DNA from: Pseudevernia furfuracea
Lineage: Eukaryota; Ascomycota; Lecanoromycetes; Lecanorales; Parmeliaceae
Length of the DNA stretch: 64,000 nucleotides
Direction of reading: 5' to 3'
Assembly: GCA_022315425.1 (NCBI GenBank)
Contig: JAIUPT010000041.1
Span: forward strand, 124,001-188,000
Positions 10,521-22,806 of the stretch are shown piece by piece. The notes under the pieces were generated by a model, which saw only the letters and a program-made list of their open reading frames with translations, searched no databases and had not been told where the DNA came from. Every line of letters begins with the position of its first letter. The stretch's first letter is position 1. The position numbers and the translations under genes are program-made.

Positions 10521-12465
10521 TCAACCCTGCACGGCATTCGAAATCGGCCCAACGGGCGTATCATTGTGGATTTCCGGCAGCGGACTCTCGGGGCTGGGTT
10601 TGAACACCCTCCCCCACCTGCCATGGGCCAAATCGGACATGTTTTCCGCGACGCCCTTCAAATTCTGCTTGACAAGCTGGCTGGTAGGCTGTGAGAAGAG
10701 GATATCGATTTCCTCCAAGGTTTTATTCTTGGTCTCGGGCATGAAAGCCAACTGGTAGAACCATCCGACGACGGCGATACCGCCGTAGAAGCCGAGGGTG
10801 AGACCGATGCGGGACATGGCGGCTTGCATGTCGGAGAAGAAGTAGGTGACGAGCCAGGAGCAGAAGAAGAGGGTAACGTCTGAGGATTCCATGCCGTAGG
10901 AGCGGAGGTAGGTGGGGTAGACTTCTGCCGGTAGGACCCAGGTCAAGCAGGCGTAGGAGCCGAAGAAGCCTTCGTAGAGGATGAGGCCGGTGATGTAGGT
11001 GCCCTCTGCTCCACCGACGTTGGTTTTGGAATCGATGAGGTAGGAGCATCCGATGATGAGCAGGCCGATGAAGAAGCCGGGGAGCATGGCACAAGCCCAG
11101 AAACGGCGGCCGAAGCGCTCCATGTAGAAGATGGCAGGGATGGTGCCGAGGAGGAGAGAGCCGCCGCCGACGAGCGACATGAAGACGGATTGCTTGCTGT
11201 CGAAGCCAACTTGATTCATCAGGGTTGCCATGTAATACATAATTGCATTGATACCGGTAAATTGACCGAGAAATATCATGATGTTGGCGTAGACGATGGA
11301 GCGGCGAGCACGGGGCACGGTGATAAAATCGAGCCAAGCGAAGCCGCCGGAGCGGGTCTCTTTAGATTCGAGCTCGTTGAGTACGGAGTGCTTCATGACG
11401 AAGAACTCTTCGCGGTTTTCTTGGAGCTCTGTCCCCCGGATACGCTTCCAGACGTTGAAGGCTTCGAGGGTACGGCCCTTGTGCATGAGGAAGCGGGGAG
11501 ATTCGGGCATGAAGAACATGCCTGCCAACATGATGGTGGAGAATACGAGTGAGGAGCCGAGCATATAACGCCAGCTGCCGCTCTGGTATGTTTGTTAGCG
11601 AGCGTGGTGATTTGGTGGGAGAGGACGGGCTTACCTTGACGTTGACGAAAATGGCAGCAACGACGTAGCCAAAGACCTCGCCGAGAGCGATGTTGAATTG
11701 GTATAGGGAGACCAGATTTCCACGGTACTTCCTGGCTACGGATTCCGCAACGTAGACCGGGACGGTTCCACCTTCAAGACCTACTCCAAGACCAAGAATC
11801 ACACGACCGGCGACCATCATGCCGAAGCTGATGGCGCCTGCCTCCAAAGCCGCACCAATGGTGTAGAGTATGAGCGAGATGATGATGGCCATTCTGCGGC
11901 CAACTGCCTCGTTCAAAGGCCCTAGAAGAAGGGCACCGCCAATTGCACCAAGTGGTACGCCAGAAGCCACCAGAGAGACCTGTGAGGTGTCGAGGTGCAA
12001 GCTCGCGGGCATGTAGAGATTGGCACCGGAGATGAGGGATTGATCGATACCAGATAGCAAGCCTCCCATAGAAGCGAAGCCGACAAGCAACCAGGTGAAG
12101 TGGGCAGGGTTCTTGAAGTTGATGACCGGGGCGAAGATGCTATGCGGGACAGGGTTGTTCCGCAGTTCTTCCTCGAGCAGCTCAATCTCTTCGTCGATTT
12201 CGACACCACCCTCTTTAGCAATTTTCATGGCATCCCATTGACTCTGTCGTCTCGGTCCACCAGTGGAATACTGTCGGCCATTGTCTGTTGCTACGGACAA
12301 GCCACGGGGAACCATGGAGTTGCCGCGTCTGGAGTCGGGCCCGACATGCTCGACCTCGAGTTTGCCGTCGACATATCGTTCCATGGTGTCATTGTGTGAG
12401 TATTCCTTCTCGCTCGTACCGCTCAGGGGGCTGTTGTCCGACATTTTCCAAAAGTCTGTGGTCAA
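10521..12465 (-). CDS. MFS sugar-porter family transporter
   Basis: Probable H+-coupled uptake of a sugar or polyol at the plasma membrane. Exons 11635-12465 and 10521-11582 join in phase over a 52-base intron, giving 630 residues. A hydrophilic N-terminus of about 130 residues leads into 12 predicted membrane segments. Sugar-porter signatures are present: the loop-2 motif NEAVGRRMAIIISLILYTIGA, PESPRFLMHKGR before the central loop, the QFTGINAIMYY motif in TM7, FGRRFWACAML after TM8 and the closing PETKNKTLEEID. The substrate cannot be told; sugars, quinate and inositol are all possible. The ATG at 12444 (MSDNSPL) is an equally good start. A TATATA element sits about 60 bases upstream. Confidence 0.9.
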
Positions 12466-12520
12466 TTATAGTTTTGCTCAAGAGACAGGTTGAAAGCGAG
12501 CAAAAAGCGTCCTTTTCATA

Positions 12521-12533
12521 GGGTATATATAAA
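12521..12533 (-). promoter_or_regulatory. Possible TATA box of the sugar transporter
   Basis: On the minus strand this reads TTTATATATACCC, 60 bases before the first ATG. Motif and spacing fit a TATA box; no other evidence. Confidence 0.4.
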
Positions 12534-13192
12534 GGGATGGGGATTCCGCTGGGTCTGGATTCGTCTTGCATGCATACCCATGATGGGCCATACAATGCAT
12601 GACGTTCATTTTATGCAATACTTCGGTCATTTCTTCGGCGACTCTCGACCACTTGTATAGTTGGGGTCTTGGATGGTCTTTGGTCAAAGAGAAAATTTGA
12701 AGGTTGCGGGGTACAATTGCTGATCAACGTTCAAGGAGCGGGGGCCCCAGCACCACCAGCAAGCGCTACTCATAGTCCAGTCGGCCAATTTATAGGATCC
12801 CATCATTCTCATCCCGACGGTACTCGATAAATAATCATATCGTCATTAATCGTTGACACTACCGAGAAAATTCGAAGACCAAAGGATTTATCAAAGTGCA
12901 TAGTCAATAGGCTAGAGTAAGCTTTGCAGATGCGCATTACTTAGTGGCGTCGACCTTGTCTCTTCACTCGTCGGAAGTTGCACCTTGTCTCTTACACGTC
13001 GGAAATTGCTCCTTTCCCCGGACGATAATATTGATGGCGTGGCGTGATGCAGGATGATAACATTTAAGCTTCAAAGAAGGCTTGAGCGTGACCAGTACCA
13101 CTGCCGATCACCCACCACACTATGTCTCTATACAGCAGTAATAGGCTGGAGAGAAAGACGCACCTCGCTTGCTAATCTAATCTTTTGCCTCT
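12534..13192. other. Intergenic upstream of the sugar transporter
   Basis: The gap of about 660 bases to the stop of the next minus-strand gene shows a near-duplicate of some 25 bases around 12956-13010 (two ttgtctctt...cgtcggaa segments). No coding frame was found. Confidence 0.4.
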
Positions 13193-15064
13193 TTATAGCA
13201 CATATCGAAAGTAAGGGTTCTCTTTGTCCGTCAGATCCCTGAATGCCAGTCCATCTCGCTCTTCCTCATCCACTCGGAGACACTCTCGGCGCTTGTTCTC
13301 CGCATCAAGGACAAAGTATAATGCCACGGCCAGGACGATCACGATGCAGTAGCTGAGGCTAGAGATTAGCAGGCCTCAACAAATTTCTGAAAGGAGAAAT
13401 GTGAAGCACTAACCAAATAATGAGACCGAGCCACAACTCTGGGTAATGTCGTTTGATCGTCGGCGTTTTTATCAGTTGCGGTCCAATTATCTGCGGTACC
13501 TATATCAGACCAGGGCTGTCAAGCTGGACAGGATGTGACCATGGCTTACGTTTCCAACGCAGTACGCTACAAATATGGCGGCTGCAGTGCAGCTCTTCTT
13601 GGTGGCGCCTGCAACGTTGGCCATGCCAATACTAATAATCAGACTAACCACTGGTCCAAAGAATCCAATAATAGTGTAGCCAGCGACGGGTGTGGCAGCT
13701 CGGTGCGTCCAGCTACTTCGCCAGATCATTGCACAGCCAGCGATCACAGGTAGGCAGCAAAGGATCAGGAGGATGAGGCGAATGTTGGGTATCCTGCTGG
13801 AGAGGTAACCTGTCAGGAGGATGAAGATGAAAACAACGCCGCCGAGTGGGAACTGAAGGAGTATCGAATCAAGAGTCGACCAGCTGTTGTAACATTGGTC
13901 AGCAGGGACTTGAGAAGCCTGTCAAGCTCGAAGGCTCGCAGAGCAGACGTACCCAAATGTAGATACGATGAGAGGTCCAAAGCCACTGACAGCGCCATTA
14001 ACGGTATAAGCAGCAGCCATCATAAGCGCAACGAGCCAAATCTTGACATCCAACGCTGCCTCTCGAATCTGCGAAGCCTTCAACTTCTGACACCGCACGC
14101 CCGTCTGACCTTTTCGCAACCTCTCCACAGCAACGATGCGTTCTGTCGGGGTAAGAAACCAAGCCGACACCTCGGAATTGGGAACCGCAAAACAAACGCA
14201 TCCAAAAAGCACGGTCAGCGAGCCAGCCAAAAGATAAATATACTGCCACCTCGCCAACGATCCCCCCGTGATCTGAGCAAAGCCATAGTTCAAAGCACCT
14301 CCGATAATCGTCCAACCCCCGGTCGAAGAGAACCACCAACTTTGGCGCAGCGCTTGTTCTTGCTGCGTATAGTAGCCGCTGACAATGCACATGAAAGCAG
14401 TCGGGACCACGCTCTCGACGAAGCCAAGGAAGAAGCGCTGCGCAAAGAGCCCCCGCCAAGACGTGACGGTGGCGGTGAGCATAGCAATGATGCCCCACAG
14501 GATGACGAGAACGCCCAACACCCGACCGACCCGGAAGCGCTGGAGCATAAAAGTCATCGGGTAGAGACCCGCCAGCATGCCGAAGTAGAAGATGGACGTC
14601 GCCCAACTCAGCCGCGTTGTAACCGTCGTCGGAGGGTTGGTGTGGGTATCGACAGCGCTCAGGGAGAGGTCCTTGGTCATGCCAAAGAGCACAGCGCTGC
14701 CTAGAATGGCCTTTTGAAAGCATCAGATTATGGTTCCCCACTTCCCCCCCACTTCACTTCACTTCTCCTTCCCCTCCTCCTTCCCCTCCTCCTCCTCCTC
14801 CTCCTCCTCCTCCTTCTTCAAAGAATCTCTCACCTTGTCATAATAAACGAACCCATACCCAACCCACATCCACGGGATCAAAACCCCGTCGATCTTCCGC
14901 ACGACGCTCCGCTCCGCGGCGCCGTCGAACCCCCGGGCCCGATCCGAGACGATGGCCGCCGCGAGGTCCTTGTCGAAGGCGTCGACGCTACTCGCACCGT
15001 CGTGGTCGGAGGCGGAGGGCCGCGGCGGCGTGGCGGACGCCTCTTTCCCCGCCCGTGGAGCCAT
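13193..15064 (-). CDS. MFS anion transporter of the Dal5/Tna1 (allantoate/nicotinate permease) family
   Basis: Plasma-membrane carrier for a small organic anion; relatives move allantoate, nicotinate, pantothenate or biotin precursors. Five exons (14834-15064, 13953-14710, 13550-13883, 13414-13499 and 13193-13352) keep frame and give 522 residues. Family features include VVRKIDGVLIPWMWVGYGFVY before TM1, FGMTKDLSL, the TM4-5 region FLGFVESVVPTAFMCIVSGYY and WWFSSTGGWTIIGGALNYG, and the C-terminal INxGNVPQIIGPQLIKT-like block. The first intron (14711-14833) contains a long TCC repeat, and in the first exon the Pro/Ser-rich N-terminus is unusually GC-rich. The substrate is not predictable from what I see. 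Confidence 0.88.
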
Positions 15065-15563
15065 GTGGTGTGTGTGTGGAGCCGGGTGGCTGGCACGGTA
15101 AGGCAAGGTAAAGATACTCGAATTGAGGTCTTTTCGCCCCCCCCCCCCCCGAAATGTTGTTCACCTGTCGGTTGAAATTCTCCGGAAGCCCTTGGCAAGC
15201 TGGTCAGGGGGTAAGGATGATTCCCCAATGTTGGTACTCGTCAAACGCAAAGTCGAACCGGATGTCCTTGAGTACATTTTTTCCCTACCTTGTGGGCTCC
15301 ACTTTTCCCTGTAAAATGACGTCAAGCGGCATCTCATCGAGGGCATAGTTTTTGGAGCAGTTTTGGATCGGTTTTCAAATGTAATCTGTTGTTGGAAAGA
15401 TAGGGTACAAGAAGTGCAAAAATTTGCGGGCGAAAATGCATGTGCAGTTGAGTAAATGTCGGACCATATACGGTAATCTGACGATGGAAGATCGTTAATT
15501 CATCCATATGTATATACTCACAAATCATATCCGATCCGCCGCTGCCGCCATCCACCTCAGATT
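15065..15563. other. Intergenic, contains a poly-C tract
   Basis: Upstream region of the Dal5-like gene. It has a run of 14 C at about 15137-15150. No gene seen. Confidence 0.45.
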
Positions 15564-17239
15564 TCATCCGCCTTTTGTCTTTGCGGGAAAGATGAGCCCT
15601 TCATATGCTAAGCACACCTCATCCCACGGGATCCATTTCCCCTTGTCACTCCAGGCACCGCCTTTCTGGCCTTGTGTTGACTTTAGGACCTGTTCAGAAT
15701 CCGCCAAGTGAGACGCTTCTGCATTCCACCACATATGTCCTTGAACGGGCTCGGCGATAGTTGGAGCTTTCGGCTGTCTCGCGGCGGCGAAGAGCAGATC
15801 TTTGCCTTGCTTGTAGTACCACATTCTCCGCCACCATTCGTCACGCAATTCTTTCACGAACGTAAAATGTAAGACTGCGAAAATGTGCTTGGTGACGACG
15901 TTGGTAGCAAGTGGCAAGTCCTTCCACTGACGATCGAGTGGTAGTTTGGTTGTAGCTTCCCTTCTTTCTTCAACGCCCGCGATCGTAGTCTCCCAGTGAG
16001 ACTTGCTTTCCACGGAGAAAGGTGGTGGCGATGCAAGAATGTCCTCTGGGAGCTCAAACCCATGGGGGTTAGTGAAGGACTGACTGAGCTGCCGCCCTTT
16101 GCCTTTGGCAGCATCGAACCAGAGCCACGAGATGGATTTTTGGTAGTAGCCAACAGTTTGGAAGAGCTCAGATTCATAGTCAAGTCCGATGTGGTATTCG
16201 GTCTTCTGCCCCTTTTCAATGACGGGAATCTCGGGCTTTGCAGGCTTGTTGAAAGATGGTTTTCCTTGCAGTAATGTACGCGAGTATTCTTGTTCGGCGA
16301 ACAGGTTAGCGAGATACCACTGGTCGGAGTCCGAGGTGTGGTTCTTTAGGACAAAATCCAAAGTGGCCTGGTACACAGCTCGTACGTCTCCCAAAGTACC
16401 CATGACAGTTCCAGAATTTAGCCATCGTGGTCGAGAGTGGACTGGGTCAGCAATGGCGGTGACAATGTCTGTATCGTTGATCGGGCCAAACGCATCTTTA
16501 GGCAGCGTGGATTGAGGCAATGCCCAGCACGCAGCACGGCCTCCATCCTTCCCCGAGGGCCAACATAGCTTATCCGGGCCGAATACCACTGTCTGTTTGA
16601 TGTCTTGTTTTGCGGCCACATCCCCTAAGGTTTTGGCAATCCTCTTGTTGGCCGCGTTGTTTATGGCAAAGTATCTCTTTATCAGCACATCGGAACGAAG
16701 CTGGAACCAAACATCGTATCCATCAACGATGAGGACCAAATCCTTCTCTTTGCCTTGGGGAAAGCTCTTCAAGAATTCAAGGATCTTGATGACCTTTGCA
16801 ATGTGCTGGACATATGCATTATCGTCTTCCTTGGCAGCCCAATTGATGAGAGTAGGTATAGGATAATTCAGGACAGCTGCTGAGAGAAGGAGCTGGCAGA
16901 GGTACTGGTTGCTGCTGGTTGCAGGTATGAGGAGGTGTAGATGGGCATCTGAAGCCTTGACGTCGGTAGGAGGCTGCACATCATTCGTGAATGCCTGCGC
17001 ATCTTGTGTAGTAGTATCAGGCGGGTCTGATGCTTGGTGAGGCCGTTCGACAGTATTATTTATGGAAGTAGAAAGCTATTTTGGATCAAGGTTTAGTTGG
17101 AGCGACACTGTGTCATATATTATAATGAACTTACTTTCTCGCGGTTCGCTAACAAAGAAGCTATACATATGAATGCTAAGATGATGATTACTGATTTCTG
17201 TACAAAAGTGCCACGGGCGCCGGTCCGGAGGAATACCAT
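15564..17239 (-). CDS. Type II membrane protein, glycosyltransferase-like (PLOD/procollagen glucosyltransferase-type fold)
   Basis: Exons 17135-17239 and 15564-17075 give 538 residues. The first exon encodes a short basic cytoplasmic tail and one membrane anchor (VIIILAFICIASLLA), the layout of Golgi glycosyltransferases. The luminal part has a Rossmann-like beginning (HLHLLIPATSSNQYLCQLLLS), then VLIVDGYDVWFQL with a D-x-x-D acidic motif where GT-A enzymes bind metal and nucleotide sugar, then RWLNSGTVMGTLGDV and DSDQWYLANLFAEQEY, which resemble the conserved NSG and D-D/Q blocks of lysyl hydroxylase-type glucosyltransferases. Function is inferred from these motifs and topology; acceptor and sugar are unknown. 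Confidence 0.7.
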
Positions 17240-17949
17240 GATGAATGTAGAATGCTATGATGACTCTCTCGTCGTCATTTGAAGCATTCCAGATCGACGG
17301 CGGTGACAGGCATGGACGGGGAAGTTCGCTCCTGCCCAATTCTCTGCGATCTACATCAGACACATTGTTTCAGAGGGAAGCAAAGTGAATCGACGGTGAC
17401 CGAATGATAATGCCGAGTTGCTGGCTGAACGCACACTAGGTATAATGGGTAATGAGAGATATTTTCTCTGAGTCTCTGAACCAGCAGAATGCGGTACCTG
17501 GAATTGTTCCGAGCCTTATCGTCACTTTCACTGGTCAGGAACTGCATGTTATTTTGCACGTACGCTAAAGAAAAGGAGCTGCTCGGCCTACGCACAACTA
17601 GCCGCTTACTTTACTTTAGTTTTGCAGGCTTCCGCGTCTACCTTAGAGACTAGAACTTAAAAGAGAAGGAAGAAGAATAAAGTACTTCAGATGTTGCCAA
17701 GTCTCTCGTTCGGAAATAAAAATGAAAAATAATACACACACCAACATAATAATCGCGGGCCAATAACATTAGTACGAGTAAAGTAAAGTAAAAAGTACGC
17801 CCGTACTCCGTAACCTTATTTCACATCTCTAGAATATCATGATTAATGAACACGCTCTCTCTCTCATTCATCTGAGATCAATAATTGCTCAAATTTCATA
17901 ATCTCACTCTTTTTCTTTATTTAACTCCGAAGTACCTTAGTTTATCAAC
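17240..17949. other. AT-rich intergenic
   Basis: About 710 bases with many short A/T runs and repeated taaagtaaagta-like words near 17600-17800. No coding frame seen. Confidence 0.45.
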
Positions 17950-18366
17950 TCAAAGCTCTCCTCCCTCAAATTTATTTCCCAAGTCCGTTTCCCAGGGGAA
18001 TTCCTTATCGTACAGCCAGTGGTCGAGTGGCTTGCATTGTGCAGACACAAGTCATTCGCTCTGCAGCGCTCGTACCTTTTTTGGCAGCTGGCTCTGTCGC
18101 TTTAATCGCCAGCTTGCCACGAGATTACCTTGCAGCTTCGGCCCAACCCGGTACAGGTTAGGCGGCAGGCCTTCCATATCCAGAACGAGGACTGCATCTG
18201 TCCCAACCCAAGTCTCCTGCTCCGTCTCAGCACGCCATCCCGCCTTCGCAAATGAATCCCACTCAGGCTCCATTTGAGAGAGCTTTCCGTTAGAGACGTG
18301 TCTTGGCGCCTCCCACGGGTTTGACTCTTGGCAAAGCATCACTGGGAGACCATGGTCAGCAAACAT
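17950..18366 (-). CDS. Small protein of unknown function
   Basis: Two exons, 18076-18366 and 17950-18003, join over a 72-base intron with a gtacga donor, an atgac branch site and an aag acceptor, giving 114 residues. The composition looks coding (PEWDSFAKAGWRAETEQETW, GTDAVLVLDMEGLPPNLYRV). There is no signal peptide, membrane segment or recognisable motif. It is read away from the translocator at 18434, with only 67 bases between the start codons, so their 5' UTRs may overlap or further upstream exons may exist. Moderate confidence that it is real; the function is unknown. Confidence 0.45.
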
Positions 18367-18433
18367 TCCTTCCGTCTTACAGTCACCGGACCATCTTCAT
18401 CATCCCCTTCTTGCATGCTATACAGCAGTAATC

Positions 18434-19706
18434 ATGACGGAAAAGAGTCCTTATCACGACTCCTCATATGGTAGTGAAGATGAGAGAGCCAACAGCCAAG
18501 ACTCAAGAATGGAAAAGGAGACCTTGGATACCAAGAGTGATGTCGAGGCTCAAAATCGACATGATCGAGCACATAGTACAGCGACAATCGCCCCGGAATA
18601 TCAAATACCTACGCGCACCAAGTATCTCTATTTGGCTTTATACTTCGGGTTGAACCTCACCCTCACTCTCTACAACAAGGCAGTGCTTGGAAAGGTGCGT
18701 TGGCCTTGGCCTTTAAGGCTGTTCCTGGAGCTCTGATAACGTTTTGTACTTGCACTGACGTGCGACTTCGGCAGTTCCCTTTCCCATGGCTGCTCACCAC
18801 CTTGCACACGACCTCAGCATCATTGGGCTGCTACATACTCATGTTACGCGGCTACTTTAAGATGTCAAAGCTCACGACCCGAGAGAACTTTGTCTTGATT
18901 AGCTTCTCATTCCTGTTCACCGTCAACATAGCAATTTCCAACGTATCATTGTCAGTGCCCATCCGCAATATAGTCTGAAAACAGCACTGACTGATGAGAA
19001 CAGGGCGATGGTCTCGGTACCATTCCACCAAATCATGCGATCTACCTGCCCCATCTTCACCATCCTCATCTATCGCTTCTTCTATGGACGGATATACTCC
19101 CAGGCGACCTACATATCTCTTATCCCAGTTATACTCGGCGTCGGCTTAGCCACGTACGGTGACTACTACTTTACCGCAATTGGCTTCACCCTCACACTGT
19201 TCGGCGTCGTCCTCTCGGCGCTCAAGACGGTCATGTCAAATCGAATCATGACGGGCAGTCTCGCGCTCCCTGCTCTGGAGATCCTTTTACGGATGTCACC
19301 TCTTGCGGCACTACAATCTCTTCTCTATGCTGTTGCTACCGGTGAAGCCAGCGCATTCTCAGCCTGGGTGGCGGAAGGCCACCTCACACCTTCTTACGCT
19401 TCGGCACTACTTGGCAATGGCCTTCTGGCCTTCCTTCTGAATGTCTCCTCCTTTCAGACGAACAAACTGGCGGGCGCCTTGACTATGACGGTGTGCGCGA
19501 ATTTGAAGCAATGCCTTACGGTGTTACTAGGAATCCTTCTGTTTGATGTGACGGTGGGGGTGTGGAACGGAGCTGGGATGCTGGTCACTCTGGTGGGTGC
19601 AGGAATCTACAGCAAAGTGGAGTTGGACTCGAAGGGCAAAAAGGTGGAAGGTACAATGGCGAAGGATCTGCGCAGCGATGTCGATGCAACCCCAAGGGTG
19701 TCTTGA
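18434..19706 (+). CDS. Nucleotide-sugar/triose-phosphate translocator family membrane protein (SLC35-like)
   Basis: Antiporter of the drug/metabolite transporter superfamily, probably in Golgi or ER, exchanging a nucleotide sugar or phosphorylated compound. Exons 18434-18694, 18775-18950 and 19004-19706 give 379 residues with about ten membrane segments after a hydrophilic N-terminus. Typical TPT blocks are seen: FGLNLTLTLYNKAVLGKFPF, LLTTLHTTSASLG, SVPFHQIMRSTCPIFTILI, GDYYFTAIGFTLTLFGVVLSALKTV and NVSSFQTNKLAGALTMTVCAN. The fungal subfamily is often labelled GDP-mannose-transporter-like or DUF250; the substrate is unproven. The transport role fits the neighbouring UDP-glucose dehydrogenase gene, but the two are 1.2 kb apart and no joint control is visible. 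Confidence 0.88.
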
Positions 19707-19720
19707 TTGAGAAGCTGGGA

Positions 19721-19722
<2 letters not shown>

Positions 19723-19757
<35 letters not shown>
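19723..19757. repeat. (GA)n microsatellite
   Basis: About 17 GA units just after the translocator stop codon. Seen directly. Confidence 0.9.
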
Positions 19758-19763
<6 letters not shown>

Positions 19764-20946
19764 TTGATAGGCAGCTCCCGGCTTCCGCCGAGCTTGTACG
19801 AAAAGCGAGTCTAGCCGCTTGATAAGATGCGACAGCTCGTGTTGAATTCATTCGTCAAGATAGCAAATGTATGCAGGCGTGCCGAGCTGGCAGGGAATGT
19901 AAGCAGGCACCATTGAGCTGGTAGCGAGTGTGCGTCCGGGGAGAGGATTATGTGCATATGAATGATATTCGTAGGAAAGTAAAGCATTGTTTCCTGCGGC
20001 TAATTTGTCACCAGGTTGAGAGAAATATTATGCGAATGGTAAGTGCATGCATCAAAATATGCATGCGGCATCACTTGTTCGGCTCGAATGATTGAATCCC
20101 ATTATTCCCAGGCAATTAATTTAGCCATGTCCGAGGATGACCTTATGGGTATATCATTTGATATTATTTTTGAGTAATGATAGCCTAATTAATTGTACAT
20201 TGATGACTTTGTTGGTGTGGTCTCTTAAAGAAAAAGGGGAAAAAAGGCACACGACTCTCATCGGATGATCGGAAGAGAAAACGGTTGGAGGCTCAAATAC
20301 AAAGGCTCTCTTCTCTCGAAACTAGTTGGGTGTAAAACTGTATTATTGCCCATTTGGCCAGGGTTTCAGGGGTTTCAGGGTGAAGGCCACGTAAGCCAAG
20401 AGCGCCAAAATGTGGGGCATACCTTTTAAAACATCGAAGCGTCTTACTTAGTCTTACTCTTACCACCCAAGTGGTCAAGGTGAATAAAACAAAGAGAAGC
20501 TAAAGCTGCACAATCAGTTACCTCTAAGACCGGCTTCTACGGAATAATAATAATTCAATCTTTTGACAATCTGCATATTCTGCAATTCATCTGCAATCAA
20601 TCTGCAATCATCTGCAATCATCTCAAATCGGCTCCCCGAACAACGTCCCCCCACAAATAGTAAAGTGGAGAAGGATTAGGAGAAGAGAGACGAGAAGAGA
20701 AGGATTAAGAGAATAAGAGGAGGATTGAGAGATCTGTCAAAAATGATTCCCAGGGAATCCAAGAGCCCGTGAGGCTTCGAGATCCAAGCCATTCATTGGC
20801 TCATGGGAGGATTTTCCTCTTCAACCCGTTGACATCAAAGCCGTCTATCCGTATCTGCTATCTGCCATCGATCATACGAGCATCAAACCCCCACTGCCTC
20901 GTGTAACCTACTTTCTTCAACATTCCACAGTCCACCAATCTGCTCT
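19758..20946. other. Intergenic, promoter of UDP-glucose dehydrogenase
   Basis: About 1.2 kb without a supported gene. It has a short tandem array of tctgcaatca words at about 20570-20625, purine-rich runs near 20660-20730 and a pyrimidine-rich stretch before the next start codon. Confidence 0.5.
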
Positions 20947-22806
20947 ATGCCATTGATCATGGACGGTCAAAGTGTAGACACGCCTCCACAACACTTCACC
21001 CCTTCAGCCACCACTCAGACACAGACACCCTCCTCCAATCCTGACAGCATCTCATTTGACTCACAGACCCCCGTCGTGCGGAGGAAGATAAGGAAGATAT
21101 GCTCTCTCGGAGCAGGCTACGTGGTCAGTACTTGGCCATTGCATGATTCAAACTGCCAACTGACTCGTCCGTAGGGGGGGCCAACATGCGCCGTCATAGC
21201 CAACAAATGCCCCGACATCCAAGTCACAGTGGCCGACTTGAACAGTCAGCGAATCGCATCCTGGAACACGGATCATCTTCCAATCTACGAGCCCGGCCTC
21301 ATCGAGGTCCTCAAGCCCGCCCGTGATGGCATTGACCGAACCGCCAACCTCATCTTCTCCGACAAAGTCAGAGAATCTATTGCAGCAGCAGACCTCATCT
21401 TCCTCTGCGTTCCTACACCTACAAAATCCACAGGCACGGGCGCTGGTCGGGCAGCGGATCTAGTCTTTGTTGAAAAGGCCGCGCGTATGATTGCAGAGGT
21501 GGCTGAGGATGACAAGATCGTGGTGGAGAAGAGTACCGTGCCTTGCAAAACCGCGGACCGCATCAGGGGGACCTTCTCGGCAATGGGCAAGCCGGGAGTC
21601 CACTTTGATATCTTGTCCAACCCAGAGTTTCTGGCTGAGGGTACCGCGATCAACGATCTGCTAGCGCCGGACAGGATTTTGATCGGATCTCTCAAGACTG
21701 AGCAAGGACTCCAAGCATGTGCTGCGTTGGCGGACGTCTACGCTAGATGGGTGCCTCGGGAGCGAGTCATCACCATGAACCTCTGGTCGGCAGAAATGGC
21801 TAAACTCGCCGCCAACGCTCTTTTAGCGCAGCGGATCAGCAGCATCAATGCCCTTAGCGCTGTCTGTGAAGCAACAGGCGCGGACATTGATGAAGTCGCT
21901 TTTGCCGTCGGCTTAGACAGACGTATCGGCTCCAAAATGCTGAAGTCGTCCATCGGCTTCGGAGGGTCCTGCTTCAAGAAGGACGTTCTGAACCTCGTCT
22001 ACATCGCCGAGACCATGCATTTACCCGAAGTCGCGTCCTACTGGAATTCAGTGGTCGAGATCAACGAGTACCAGAAGGACCGCTTCATCAAGCGCATCGT
22101 CGCTTGCCTGTTCCAGACACTCACGAACAAAAAGGTTGCCATTCTTGGATACGCTTACAAGAAGGACACGGGCGACACGAGAGAAAGTGCCGCTATCAGC
22201 ATTGTCCATCATCTTATTGTTGAGAATGCCGAGGTCACAATCTACGACCCCAAAGTCGAAGAGAGCGCCATTTGGGAAAGTCTATCGTATGGCAATGACA
22301 AGTTCGACAAGATTAAGAAACGAATCTCAGTCTGCAAAACCGCGTACGAGGCTTGCGAAGACGCCGATGCGGTCGTCATTGCCACGGAATGGGATGAGTT
22401 CAGCAACAAGACCGTCAAACCTCCCACCGACACCCAAGGCATCCCCACCACAATTGGCCACAGCATCGCCAAGCGAACTTCAAGCTCATCCCAGGACTCC
22501 GAGCCAACCTCCACCAATGGCATCAGCTCCAAGTCATCCCTCGCAGACCTGAGTTCTCGAACCTCAATCGCCGATGAAGACGAAACCGCGGTCAAAGGCA
22601 CCGCCCCACTCGTCAGCATCCGCGAGCATGTCGCTACTATTGAGCAAAGTCAATCGAATGGACGCCTGGACTGGAGCCATGTTGCAAGGGTTATGAGAAA
22701 GCCCATGTATGTGTTTGATGGGAGGAACGTAGTCGATGCGGCAAAGTTAGGGAGGTTGGGCTTCAGGGTCGAGGGAATCGGAAAGGCGGGGACGGGGACC
22801 ATTTGA
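20947..22806 (+). CDS. UDP-glucose 6-dehydrogenase
   Basis: Oxidises UDP-glucose to UDP-glucuronate with two NAD+, the entry to glucuronate- and xylose-containing glycans. Exons 20947-21123 and 21175-22806 give 602 residues, longer than the usual 460-500. The Rossmann motif is split by the intron (ICSLGAGYV/GGPTCAVIA). FLCVPTP, EKSTVPCKTA, LSNPEFLAEGTA, and GFGGSCFKKD with the catalytic Cys at about residue 325 are all intact, as is the C-terminal nucleotide-binding block (VAILGYAYKKDTGDTRESAAI, ATEWDEF, VFDGRN). A Ser/Thr-rich stretch of about 88 residues (roughly 469-556) is inserted between WDEF and LDW. The start could also be the ATG at 20959. An intact, active enzyme is likely. Confidence 0.96.

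Noticed and set aside
14759..14820. TCC/GAGGAA run read as an acidic Glu-rich tail of the Dal5-like protein
   Set aside because: The run lies in the first intron of that gene; the next exon resumes with a conserved membrane segment.
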